Assembly (NCBI RefSeq): GCF_018271975.1
Contig: NZ_JAGUCN010000015.1
Span: forward strand, 62,001 to 126,000
Direction of reading: 5' to 3'
From: Carboxylicivirga mesophila
GTDB lineage: Bacteria; Bacteroidota; Bacteroidia; Bacteroidales; Marinilabiliaceae
DNA: 64,000 nucleotides
Below the pieces are notes generated by a model, which had not been told where the DNA came from, searched no databases, and worked only from the letters and a program-made list of their open reading frames with translations. Of the stretch, positions 20,174-29,431 are shown in pieces (within the stretch, counting starts at the first letter, position 1; each line of letters begins with the position of its first letter). Made by a program: the position numbers and the translations under genes.

Positions 20174-23100
20174 TTATCCAACATTATTTGCACCAGTATC
20201 TGCACTCTCATCTTTTGGGCTCCAACTATTCAGGTATGCATCCACACGTTGTTCAATATCATCATCACCTTCATAGTTATCTTTTATGCTCTGCAGATAT
20301 TGCACTGCCTGAAAAGTTTCACCTCGATCGTGGTATATCTCGGCCAATAGTATAAAACTTCTAGCTAACCAATACTGGTGTGAAGTCCCACGATCGATAT
20401 AGTCAAAAATTTCCTTTTCTGCTGCCTCTTGATTTCCACTATCATACATCAACTGTGCTATCTGGTATTTTGCTTCTGCTCCTTCTGCACTTTTGGTATT
20501 AACAGCCACTTTCTGATAATTCTCTAAAGCTTTCTCATTATCCTTTAATTTCAGATAACTGCTGGCCATATTATAATATGCCTCACGCTTAATCTCGTCG
20601 GCAACTTTTGGCGATATCAATAAATTCTCAGCCGCTCGAATACATTCCTGAGGTTGCTCAATCTGCGCTAAACATCGCATCTTACCGATTTTCGCCTCCA
20701 GACGGTTCTCTACAATCTCGGCCTCCAGTTCTAATCGACTAAAGCTATCATAAGCTTTTCGATAAGCTCCTTGCTGAAACATAAGCTCACCCATACGCAG
20801 CAAAGCTTCTTCAGTAAATAAGCTTCGCTCACGTCCGGCAACATATTCAAATGAGCTAAGAGCATCGGAATAAGCGCCGGTTTTATATTGACAATCTGCC
20901 TTATAGAAATGAGCATTCAATACGAATTTTCCTTCAGGGAAACGGGTCAGATAGTTCTTAAAGTGTGCTATAGCCCTTTCACAATCGCTTTGCATATAAA
21001 AGCGCTCAGCAGATACAAAAGTCAGGCTGTCTTGTTCACGCTCACCTACCTGTGCAAATGCACCAAGCGAAGCAGTATACTTCATATAACCATTCAGGTC
21101 GTTATTGTCCATATATATATTCCGGATGCCTAACAAGGCATCTTCAGCCTCACTGGTTCCAGGATACTCATTAACAACCCGCTTATAGAATGTCAAAGAG
21201 TTGTCATTATCATTACTGTTATAGTATACCAACCCCAACTGCAGCAGTGCTTTTTTGGCGTAACTTCCTTTGGGGTATTTCTCTTTGGTAGACTTGTAAT
21301 AATATATCGCCCGCTCATTATTGCTCAATGCCACATAAGAGCGCCCAGTTTCATAAAGGGCATCATCAACATATGGCGATTGCGGATAGCGTCGAACCAT
21401 ATCATCCAACACACTAATTTTTCCATGATAGTCTTTAGTCAGGCCTAAACAAAAAGCCTTTTGAAACAAAGCATAATCTGGCGAACCTTCCGGTATAGTT
21501 GATGCTTTATCATACATTGAAATAGCCTGTGCAAACTGACGGTTCACATAGTAACAATCAGCGGTTCGATTGTAAGCATCACCCATCATTACGCGATCAT
21601 GACCATCAGTGAGATTATTATATTTGCGGAACCAGTTTTGCGCTTCAGTATATTCCTTTTGCTTATAATACGAATAGGCAATATTGTAGTGCGCTACCGG
21701 GAATTCTTTCATGTCATATGACCCTGGCTGATAAATAAATTCCCTGAAATCAACAATAGCTTTGTGGTAATTTCCAAGACGATAATAAGTCTCTCCCCGC
21801 CAGTAGTATGCCCCAATTTTTAAATTTTTATCATACTCTGCATATTTCAAGCTATAATCGAAAAATTCCAGTGCCTCATTAAAGCGAGAATCGGTGAACA
21901 ACTCCAGAGCACGGAAATAAGCTACACGCTGCAACGCCCTGTATACATTTCCTGTTTTGTTTTGTATTTTTTCCATTGACGCCAGCGCTTCACGATAATT
22001 CTTCGTTGTCAGAAATGCTTTTCCGAGATATTCGTAGGCTTCGTCAATACGATCACTTTCGGGAAACAGCTCAATGAAACGCATAAAAGAATTGATGATT
22101 TCATTGAACGGAGAAAAGGCCAACTCATAATTTAATTTAATGTAGTTAAATAAAGCATCTTCCTGAATACCCTTATCGAAATCATATTTTGAGGCTGCTT
22201 CAAAAGCAACTCTTGCCCGCTTTTTATCACCACTTTTAAGATAACAGTCTCCTAGATGATAATAAGCATTCTGAGCCATTACATCTTCATTGGAAGTCAC
22301 TTTAGATAAACCATTAATAGCTGCTTCGTATTCGCCGATAAAGTAGTTGGCAAAACCCAGGTGATAAAAATCCTCGCGCAATGGCTTATCAGCTAATCGA
22401 ATCACTTTCTGATAATATACAACAGCCTGTGAATAGTCCTTTTTGGCATAATATGCATCTGCAATGATGCGGTTCATATCTGCCTGACGCGCCCGTGTGC
22501 CTTGATCAATTAAAGGCTCTGCATATTTTATAGCACTATCGTAATCTTCCTGCAGATAATAAATCTGTGCCACATAAAATGGTATCACTTTTTTGAAGCT
22601 ACGCTCCTCTTCCAGTTTCTTAAATTCACTTAGCGCAGTTTCGTAGTTTCCTTTCTGGTACTGTATATGCGCATAATAATACTGAACCGACGAACTATAT
22701 TCATGTTTCTGCCCCCTAATCTTATTAAATTTTGCCAGGGCAGCATCATACTCTTCTTGCATGAAAAGCGCATAACCCGAAGAAAAGTAATAATCGATTT
22801 GTGTTTCCTTGTCTAAAGCTGACGGTTTTACCTTATCGTACCAGCGTGTGGCCTGCCTGTATTTACTTTTATCTTTATAATAATCACCCAGATGCATCTT
22901 CGCATAATGTAAACGATTACTATAGGGATATTCAGCGAGGTAGCTTTCCCATAAATACTGCACATCATCATTTTCCAGTTTCTGCGCACAGATTCGCTCC
23001 AGATAAGCTGCCTCAGCTATTAAGGTAGCATTATCAGCACCACCTTCTTTGACGAAATTATTAAAATGAACACGCGCCAGACCGTACTTACCCAGACGAT

Positions 23101-23215
23101 ACATCTCCATCCCATGCTCGTACAGTTTATTTTTAGAATCAAATTTTAGTGATTGTTGTGCATATGTTAGGTGTACAAATGCGACAAAAAGCAACAATGC
23201 GATTTTTCTCATCAT
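20174..23215 (-). CDS. Large exported tetratricopeptide-repeat protein
   Basis: A 1013-residue protein from the Met at 23215 (a second Met follows at once). I preferred this start to an in-frame ATG at 23338 because it opens directly onto a signal peptide (RKIALLLFVAFVHLTYAQ) while the longer form puts 41 polar residues before it. Nearly the whole mature part consists of TPR units (more than 20), for example DYYKDKSKYRQATRWYDKVK and ALLQLGLVYYNSNDNDNSL; the tail (SPKDESADTGANNVG) is disordered. The style is that of BamD/YbgF-like periplasmic scaffolds. It is followed at 3 bases by a barrel gene and preceded by an FtsE-like ATPase gene. The likely role is a periplasmic scaffold for that barrel. 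Confidence 0.78.
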   Translation of the reverse strand: MMRKIALLLFVAFVHLTYAQQSLKFDSKNKLYEHGMEMYRLGKYGLARVHFNNFVKEGGADNATLIAEAAYLERICAQKLENDDVQYLWESYLAEYPYSNRLHYAKMHLGDYYKDKSKYRQATRWYDKVKPSALDKETQIDYYFSSGYALFMQEEYDAALAKFNKIRGQKHEYSSSVQYYYAHIQYQKGNYETALSEFKKLEEERSFKKVIPFYVAQIYYLQEDYDSAIKYAEPLIDQGTRARQADMNRIIADAYYAKKDYSQAVVYYQKVIRLADKPLREDFYHLGFANYFIGEYEAAINGLSKVTSNEDVMAQNAYYHLGDCYLKSGDKKRARVAFEAASKYDFDKGIQEDALFNYIKLNYELAFSPFNEIINSFMRFIELFPESDRIDEAYEYLGKAFLTTKNYREALASMEKIQNKTGNVYRALQRVAYFRALELFTDSRFNEALEFFDYSLKYAEYDKNLKIGAYYWRGETYYRLGNYHKAIVDFREFIYQPGSYDMKEFPVAHYNIAYSYYKQKEYTEAQNWFRKYNNLTDGHDRVMMGDAYNRTADCYYVNRQFAQAISMYDKASTIPEGSPDYALFQKAFCLGLTKDYHGKISVLDDMVRRYPQSPYVDDALYETGRSYVALSNNERAIYYYKSTKEKYPKGSYAKKALLQLGLVYYNSNDNDNSLTFYKRVVNEYPGTSEAEDALLGIRNIYMDNNDLNGYMKYTASLGAFAQVGEREQDSLTFVSAERFYMQSDCERAIAHFKNYLTRFPEGKFVLNAHFYKADCQYKTGAYSDALSSFEYVAGRERSLFTEEALLRMGELMFQQGAYRKAYDSFSRLELEAEIVENRLEAKIGKMRCLAQIEQPQECIRAAENLLISPKVADEIKREAYYNMASSYLKLKDNEKALENYQKVAVNTKSAEGAEAKYQIAQLMYDSGNQEAAEKEIFDYIDRGTSHQYWLARSFILLAEIYHDRGETFQAVQYLQSIKDNYEGDDDIEQRVDAYLNSWSPKDESADTGANNVG

Positions 23216-23382
23216 GAGGATAAGGCCTTTAAAATTATGATTGTACCTATTAAACGTTGCTTTCGTACTTTTAGTCTTCCGGAAAGCATTTATGGAGTTT
23301 AAAGATAACAAAAGTGCTTCACCAGAAAAGTGAAACACGCAGGTATTTTATAATTAGTGATTGTCTTTATCTGATTTGAGGG

Positions 23383-24114
23383 TCAATCTAACAGATCGAA
23401 CTCAATTTCCTCCTGCTTTGATTCAAACAGGCGGGTATCTTCACAGCGTATGGTACGACCAGGAAACTTCTTGAGCAAGTTATAGTTGTGCGTAGCCATT
23501 ACGACAGTATTACCAGATATACAAATCTTTTTAAGCAGTTGCATCAACTCATCTGATGTATCCGGATCCAGGTTACCGGTGGGCTCATCTGCCAGAATTA
23601 AATCAGGCGAATTCAATAAGGCTCGAGCAATACCAATGCGCTGCTGCTCTCCACCAGAAAGCTGATGTGGCATTTTGTAGCCTTTATGCACCATGTCTAC
23701 ATGCGACAGTACATCGCGGATACGCTTATCCATATCCTTCTTCACTTTCCAACCTGTAGCTTTTAAAACAAACATCAGATTATCATACACGCTTCTGTCG
23801 GAAAGTAATTGAAAATCCTGGAAAACAATACCCATTTTTCGGCGCAACAAAGGCACCTGGCTATCTTTGATGGTTTTTAAGGGGTAACCGGCCACAAAAC
23901 CATACCCCTCATACAGCGCTAATTCTTTGTACATCGTTTTGAGCAAGCTCGATTTTCCACTGCCAACTTTTCCAATCAGATACACAAACTCACCTGGCTT
24001 AACACTAAAGTTGACATCCTGAAGTATTAAATGCTCCTGCTGTCGAATGCTGGCATTTTTAAACTCTATAATATTCCCTTCAGTATTAGTACTTTTAACA
24101 GGCTGCTTACTCAT
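23383..24114 (-). CDS. ftsE: FtsE-like ABC transporter ATPase
   Basis: A 243-residue ABC ATPase of the FtsE/LolD/MacB group. Walker A is GKVGSGKS (48-55), the Q-loop lies in [10 protein letters not shown], the signature is LSGGEQQR (about 154-161) and Walker B with the D-loop is [12 protein letters not shown]. FtsE works with the membrane protein FtsX to control peptidoglycan hydrolases at division. The segment [12 protein letters not shown] resembles FtsE. No FtsX-like gene is adjacent, as is common in Bacteroidota, so the FtsE assignment is favoured over LolD or a MacB-type ATPase without being proven. It lies between the aminotransferase (73 bases upstream) and the TPR-barrel pair, all in the same direction. 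Confidence 0.8.
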   Translation of the reverse strand: MSKQPVKSTNTEGNIIEFKNASIRQQEHLILQDVNFSVKPGEFVYLIGKVGSGKSSLLKTMYKELALYEGYGFVAGYPLKTIKDSQVPLLRRKMGIVFQDFQLLSDRSVYDNLMFVLKATGWKVKKDMDKRIRDVLSHVDMVHKGYKMPHQLSGGEQQRIGIARALLNSPDLILADEPTGNLDPDTSDELMQLLKKICISGNTVVMATHNYNLLKKFPGRTIRCEDTRLFESKQEEIEFDLLD

Positions 24115-24187
24115 ATCTACCCAATGATTGCATTAAAATTAATCAATCAAAGAAACAATTTTTTTGCGGGATATAAAACCTTGCCTT

Positions 24188-25387
24188 CTACTTCAATTCA
24201 GCCAATGCTGATTTCACACGCTTAAATGCCTCAACAAGCAAATCATCAGCAGCGGCATAGGAAAAGCGCACACAATTTTCGCTACCAAAAGCACTACCCG
24301 GAACTGAGGCCACATGAGCTTTTTCAAGTAAATACAAACTCATATCCATGGATGAATTAATCGCATGTGCACCATTCCTCTTTCCGAAATAGGCACTGAT
24401 ATCTGGGAATATATAAAATGCACCATCTGGTATGGCTACATTAAAACCAGGAATATCTTTAACGCTGTCCAGTACTAAATCTCTACGACGATTAAACGCC
24501 ACACGCATGTCTTCTACACATTGTTGATCCCCCACAAAAGCCTGAACAGAAGCCGCCTGTGCAATCGCACATACACCTGACGTATATTGCCCCTGCAGTT
24601 TTGTCACAGCTTTTGCTATTGCAAGCGGAGCTGCGATGTAGCCAATACGCCAACCCGTCATTGCATAACCTTTGGAAACACCATTAATTACAATTGTTCG
24701 TTCCTTAAGCTTATCAAACTCAGCAAATCCAACATGCTGACCAACGAAATTAATCTTCTCATAAATCTCATCCGAAATAATCAATACATGAGGATACTTT
24801 TCTAACACTGCAGCTAATGCTTCCATCTCCTCCAGGCTATAAACACTACCTGTCGGGTTTGATGGTGAATTGAAAAGAATAGCTTTTGTTTTGGGAGTTA
24901 TACTAGCCTCGAGTTGCTCTGCTGTTATCTTAAATTTTGTATCAACGCCTGCTTCTACAATTACAGGAGTACCTTCAGCCAACTTTACCAGCTCAATATA
25001 GCTTACCCAGTAAGGTGCAGGAATTATTACTTCATCGCCATCATTAACAATACACTGCAATACATTTGCCAAACTATGCTTGGCTCCGGCCGAAACAACA
25101 ATTTGCTCTGGCGCAAATTTCAAACCATTATCTGCATATAACTTTTCAGCAATAGCCTTTTTCAACTCCGGAAAACCTGCTACAGGAGGATAATGCGACA
25201 GATTATCATTAATTGCCTTAACACCAGCAGCTTTAATATGCTCAGGCGTATTAAAATCAGGTTCACCAAGGGTCAGGTTGATAACATCAACACCACTCTC
25301 TTTCAACTCTCTGCTTTTCTGGTTCATCTGAATAGTTTGCGATTCAGACAAGGCATTAATACGGTTTGAAATAACTTCTGTGCTCAT
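24188..25387 (-). CDS. Aspartate-type aminotransferase (class I, PLP)
   Basis: Fold-type I PLP transaminase of 399 residues, cytosolic, closest in motif pattern to the thermophile-type aspartate aminotransferases (subgroup I-gamma). Motifs are NLTLGEPDFNTP near 37, the PYW aromatic stack near 126, NSPSNPTG near 173, SDEIYE near 205, the PLP lysine Lys239 in GVSKGYAMTGWRIGY, and the substrate Arg in CVRFSYA near the C-terminus. The likely reaction is aspartate plus 2-oxoglutarate to oxaloacetate plus glutamate; prephenate as an alternative substrate cannot be excluded. A promoter match lies 90-120 bases upstream (25478-25507). Confidence 0.92.
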   Translation of the reverse strand: MSTEVISNRINALSESQTIQMNQKSRELKESGVDVINLTLGEPDFNTPEHIKAAGVKAINDNLSHYPPVAGFPELKKAIAEKLYADNGLKFAPEQIVVSAGAKHSLANVLQCIVNDGDEVIIPAPYWVSYIELVKLAEGTPVIVEAGVDTKFKITAEQLEASITPKTKAILFNSPSNPTGSVYSLEEMEALAAVLEKYPHVLIISDEIYEKINFVGQHVGFAEFDKLKERTIVINGVSKGYAMTGWRIGYIAAPLAIAKAVTKLQGQYTSGVCAIAQAASVQAFVGDQQCVEDMRVAFNRRRDLVLDSVKDIPGFNVAIPDGAFYIFPDISAYFGKRNGAHAINSSMDMSLYLLEKAHVASVPGSAFGSENCVRFSYAAADDLLVEAFKRVKSALAELK

Positions 25388-25477
25388 TAAAAGACTCTCC
25401 TATTCTTGTAGTGACATTATTTATATACAACTCTACTTAGCAGCAAAACATTTTATATCTTGCGTGCATAATCAAAG

Positions 25478-25507
25478 CAAAATTAGTTAAAAATTAAAAG
25501 CAACCAA
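25478..25507 (-). promoter_or_regulatory. Promoter of the aminotransferase gene
   Basis: On the minus strand TTG (25505-25507), 19 bases, then TAATTTTG (25478-25485). Good consensus spacing. Confidence 0.65.
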
Positions 25508-25671
25508 CAAATACAGGGGTATACATCATTATTTTTTATTGTTTTTTTCTTACACATAAAAACACAAAGAGCGCCCTCAGCTTCGAATCAAATTTATTAA
25601 GACTATTTTTATTGTGATTTATCATTTTGCAATTTAACAAAGCCTGAAAAAACGATTTAAAATTTCACACA

Positions 25672-26199
25672 ATGATTTCATTTGACGAATTTCTAAAACT
25701 ATCTACCATTGTAATTATAGTAGCCCTGCCAATTCTAATTATTCTCAGGTGGTTTTTAAAGCATAACCTTAAACTTAAAGAATTAGAACTAGCCAACAGC
25801 ACCTACAAAGAACTCATACCAACACGCCTGCAAGCCTACGAACGCCTTAGCATCTTACTCGAAAGAATCAGCCCGGAAGCGATAGTACTGCGTTCAAATC
25901 AACAAGGCTTAACAAGCCTGCAACTACAGAAGAAGCTACTACATTCTATCCGGCAGGAGTTTGAACACAATTTTGCCATGCAGATATATTTACCGGCAGC
26001 CACATGGGAAAAAATTATTAAATCCCGCGATGAACTCATTAAACTAATCAATACATCATCAGCCGAAGTAAAGCCCAATGGCCCAGCTATGGAGCTCTCA
26101 AGGGTTATCCTGGAAAAGGGCGTTAACGAAACAAACTTCTATTTTGACAAGGCCAAAGAAGCGTTAAAAAAAGACATCCAGCTATATTACTTTGACTAG
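25672..26199 (+). CDS. Small membrane-anchored protein of unknown function
   Basis: A 175-residue protein that I cannot assign to a named family. One N-terminal transmembrane helix (about residues 11-29, IVIIVALPILIILRWFL) is followed by a charged, largely helical cytoplasmic domain. That domain contains PTRLQAYERLSILLERISPEA, a run of leucines suggesting a coiled coil (LQLQKKLLHSIRQEFEHN) and AATWEKIIKSRDELIKLIN. A glycosyltransferase gene begins 12 bases after its stop, so the two probably share a transcript. It may be a small scaffold for that locus, but this is guesswork. Confidence 0.7.
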   Translation: MISFDEFLKLSTIVIIVALPILIILRWFLKHNLKLKELELANSTYKELIPTRLQAYERLSILLERISPEAIVLRSNQQGLTSLQLQKKLLHSIRQEFEHNFAMQIYLPAATWEKIIKSRDELIKLINTSSAEVKPNGPAMELSRVILEKGVNETNFYFDKAKEALKKDIQLYYFD

Positions 26200-26211
26200 G
26201 CACATCTTGAA

Positions 26212-26973
26212 ATGAAGAAGATATCGATAATTACAGTTACCTATAACTGCCAACATACTCTTAAGGAAACAATCGACAGTATAAACAAACAAAGTGCGAG
26301 AGAACATATAGAATACATCATAATAGACGGCCAGTCAACCGATAATACGCTTACGATTATTGAGAACAATGCATCCGCCATTGATCACTGGATTAGCGAA
26401 CCAGACAAGGGCATTTACGATGCAATGAATAAAGGCTTGGAGTTGGCTACGGGTGATTGGATAGGTTTTTTACATGCCGATGATATGTTTTACAATGAAT
26501 TTGTCATTGAATCTATTCTACAGCAAGTTGAGAACACCCATTACAATGCGGTTTACGGTAATCTGAACTACATCCAAGAAGAACCGCCTTATAAGACAGT
26601 GCGACATTGGAAAAGTCAGAACTATTCGCCCAAACTCCTAAAGCGTGGCTGGATGCCTCCGCATCCTACTGTTTACATTAAAAGAGACCTGATTAAATCA
26701 TTGGGCAAATTCAACACCAACTTTCGCATTTCTGCTGATTACGATTATATGCTTCGCCTTTTCTCAAACGAAGCTACAATGAGTCTTTTCATCGATAAGA
26801 CTTTGATTAACATGCGACTGGGTGGTGTGAGCAACAACTCAATCAAGAACATTATACGCAAATCAAAAGAAGACTTGAGAGCACTAAAAAACAACAATGT
26901 TGGCGGTATATATGCCCTCTTCATAAAAAACTTCAGCAAACTTATTCAGTTTGTTACCAAAGATCACAGTTAA
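26212..26973 (+). CDS. Family 2 glycosyltransferase
   Basis: A 253-residue WcaA-like GT2 enzyme transferring a sugar from a nucleotide donor to a lipid- or polysaccharide-linked acceptor. The GT-A fold motifs are ISIITVTYNC at the N-terminus, YIIIDGQSTDNT near 36-47, the acidic SEPDKGIYDAMNKG near 62-75, and the metal-binding HADD (88-91). Further on, MPPHPTVYIKRD and ISADYDYMLRL are typical of this group. It has no membrane helix, so it acts on the cytoplasmic face. It is convergent with the Wzc-like gene, with two bases between the stops, which suggests an exopolysaccharide or LPS context. The sugar is unknown. Confidence 0.9.
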   Translation: MKKISIITVTYNCQHTLKETIDSINKQSAREHIEYIIIDGQSTDNTLTIIENNASAIDHWISEPDKGIYDAMNKGLELATGDWIGFLHADDMFYNEFVIESILQQVENTHYNAVYGNLNYIQEEPPYKTVRHWKSQNYSPKLLKRGWMPPHPTVYIKRDLIKSLGKFNTNFRISADYDYMLRLFSNEATMSLFIDKTLINMRLGGVSNNSIKNIIRKSKEDLRALKNNNVGGIYALFIKNFSKLIQFVTKDHS

Positions 26974-26975
26974 AA

Positions 26976-29369
26976 TTAACCTTTGTCGCCATAATATTCA
27001 GCCGAGTAATAACCGTACCCCTTTTCTTTGGCTGAGATATCATTGAGAATTATTCCAAGACCTTCTACTTTTTCATTAATAAGGCTATCAATGGTATGAA
27101 CCATATGTTCTTTCGAACTATAGTTAGATCTGACAATAAATAAGTTACAGTCCGAATAATCCATCAACAGACGCGCATCAGCCACCAGTCCAATCGGAGG
27201 CGAATCAATGACTATCACATCAAATTCATTGCGCAGATACCTGTAAAGCTCCTCTGTTTTATCGCCAACAATAAGTTCACTTGGATTGGGCGGAATAGGA
27301 CCTGCCGGTATAACACTCACATTCTCATTGTCGGTTGGATAAATTATCTCCGGAATAATCGTTTGCCCAATAAAGTAGTTTGATAAGCCTAATTTGTTAT
27401 GCAGATCATACAAAGCTGTCAATCTAGGTTTACGCATATCAAAGCCTACAATCACCGTTTTTTTACCTGAAATAGCAAACACTGACGCTAGGTTTTGTGC
27501 ACAGAATGTTTTTCCTTCACCCGTATTTGAACTGGTCAAAGTAATGACCTGCACCTTATCTGAGCCAGCCATAAACTTTAGCTTGGTACGAAGTGAACGG
27601 AACGACTCACTAATGATAGAGTGCGGATGTGCATCAATCACATTTTCAACACCATTCTTATTGTGCATCACCATTCCAACAATTGGCACCCCGGGTACAA
27701 GATGATTCAGATCCTCTTTACCTCTCACCTTGGTATTCAAAAACTCTTTTAATCCGATGAACACAGCCGGAATTAACAGAGCTAACATTAATCCCTTTTT
27801 GTAATCGCTATTTTTGTTGGGCGAAACCAAGGCTGTGATTGATGCATTATCAATTATCTCATTATCGGGTGAATTACTGGCTTTTGTAATTTGCGTTTCA
27901 GAATGCTTTTGCAGCAAAAATGTGTAAATAGCATCATTCAACTTATAAGTGCGGTCTATTATCAGATAATCCTTTTCCAAATCAGGCAGTTTCTCCATAT
28001 CGGCCAATATAGCCGTCAACTCATTCTGTATCTTTTCTTCTTCAATACGGAAATTTCGCAATACCTGCTTAATGGCCTTATTCAGCAAATCAACTGTCAC
28101 CTCCATCCTGCTCTTTTGGGCCGTCAAATACTGATTATTATCACTCACATCATTTTGTAGCAGTTCCATTTCCTTCTGCAACTCTATTAACTGAGAGGCC
28201 AGCTCATTAACCAGTGAATTATTTTCATTATCGACTGCTGGCAAAAGAAACTGCTCAATATCATCGGACATCATCAGGTTTTCCTGCAGGTATCTATAAT
28301 AATCTATTCGCATTCTTAACATCTTAAGCTCGCTCTCTGTTTCATAGTACTTATCTGCCAGTTTCTGCGAAAACTCAGATGGTCCCATAAAACGGTTGGC
28401 TTTTCGGTAAGATGAAAGTCTGTCCTGTACTTTCTCAAGGGTATCTGCAACTGTCTTTAACTGAGATTCGATAAATACGATAGACCTGGAGGCCATATCA
28501 TTTTTCCTATCCAGATTGTGCTCAAGTATAACCTCACACAACTCATCCAAAAAGCGCACTAACTTAGCCCTGTTGGCACCTATTGACGATATAAACAATA
28601 TACTGGATCCTTCACTGTAAGGCGATACACCTAATCCATTTCTATATTCACTGGTTAACTGCTGATGCGATTTGAAGATGAAATAATAAGAAGCTCCTTG
28701 TGGCACATTAATATGCTCATTGCGATGCAGTTTAAACGAAAAGGCATTGGTTGTTACCCACTCATTATCGGCAACTACTTTATTATAGTTTAATGTACCA
28801 ATACGTCCCACAAACGCCTCATTAATGTAATTATAAAGCGCACCAGCTTCGCAACTAACTGTTACCTGAGCCTTTCCTGTTGATGTATAAACCACTTGAA
28901 TAGGCACATTCAGCAACTGTGCATGCAAAGAATCAAATTCAACAACAAATGGGGCTGTGCGGTATAATTCAGAATCTTTAAATCGACCTTTTTGATAGTA
29001 TGAAACACCAAAATCCAGTCCGTCAATTGCTTTTTTAACAATATTTCGGGAGCGAATAATAAAACTTTGATTTTCGATGCTACGCATTTCGGGAGATAAG
29101 CCAAATCCTTCCATTAATCCACTCGGCGTAACCGTTTTTTGCTCACTACTTTTCAATAACAAAGTAGCAGATGCTTTATACACAGGTACCGTATAGCGGT
29201 GATAAATAAAAACAGCACCTAAGCACAATGGAAATGAAATCACGAACAGGTACCAGTTTTTCAACACCAACCGAATCAATCGATTGATATCAAAAAGATT
29301 ATCACCTCCAACTTTTTTAATCCCCGAGTTATTTACTTCTGATGTAGTATTAAGATTATTCATCAACAT
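26976..29369 (-). CDS. Wzc-like polysaccharide co-polymerase / BY-kinase
   Basis: A 797-residue inner-membrane protein controlling capsule or exopolysaccharide chain length and export. The N-terminal Wzz domain has a first membrane helix near 37-57 and a long coiled-coil periplasmic part; a second helix lies near 530-548 (GLMLALLIPAVFIGL). The cytoplasmic tyrosine kinase follows: Walker A SSNTGEGKTFC, Walker A' VIVGFDMRKP, Walker B FDVIVIDSPP. The C-terminus holds a cluster of five tyrosines (GYGYYSAEYYGDKG), the usual autophosphorylation site. It starts at 29369 or 29363; a TATATTTG -7 match (complement of 29383-29390) is close. No export protein Wza or polymerase is adjacent. Confidence 0.95.
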   Translation of the reverse strand: MLMNNLNTTSEVNNSGIKKVGGDNLFDINRLIRLVLKNWYLFVISFPLCLGAVFIYHRYTVPVYKASATLLLKSSEQKTVTPSGLMEGFGLSPEMRSIENQSFIIRSRNIVKKAIDGLDFGVSYYQKGRFKDSELYRTAPFVVEFDSLHAQLLNVPIQVVYTSTGKAQVTVSCEAGALYNYINEAFVGRIGTLNYNKVVADNEWVTTNAFSFKLHRNEHINVPQGASYYFIFKSHQQLTSEYRNGLGVSPYSEGSSILFISSIGANRAKLVRFLDELCEVILEHNLDRKNDMASRSIVFIESQLKTVADTLEKVQDRLSSYRKANRFMGPSEFSQKLADKYYETESELKMLRMRIDYYRYLQENLMMSDDIEQFLLPAVDNENNSLVNELASQLIELQKEMELLQNDVSDNNQYLTAQKSRMEVTVDLLNKAIKQVLRNFRIEEEKIQNELTAILADMEKLPDLEKDYLIIDRTYKLNDAIYTFLLQKHSETQITKASNSPDNEIIDNASITALVSPNKNSDYKKGLMLALLIPAVFIGLKEFLNTKVRGKEDLNHLVPGVPIVGMVMHNKNGVENVIDAHPHSIISESFRSLRTKLKFMAGSDKVQVITLTSSNTGEGKTFCAQNLASVFAISGKKTVIVGFDMRKPRLTALYDLHNKLGLSNYFIGQTIIPEIIYPTDNENVSVIPAGPIPPNPSELIVGDKTEELYRYLRNEFDVIVIDSPPIGLVADARLLMDYSDCNLFIVRSNYSSKEHMVHTIDSLINEKVEGLGIILNDISAKEKGYGYYSAEYYGDKG

Positions 29370-29382
29370 AAATTTGGCTTGC

Positions 29383-29390
29383 CAAATATA
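29383..29390 (-). promoter_or_regulatory. Putative -7 element of the Wzc-like gene
   Basis: The complement TATATTTG matches TAnnTTTG 14-20 bases before the two candidate start codons. Confidence 0.45.
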
Positions 29391-29431
29391 TACATTTTCA
29401 GAATTTTAATTACTGTGTATACCTACAGAAG

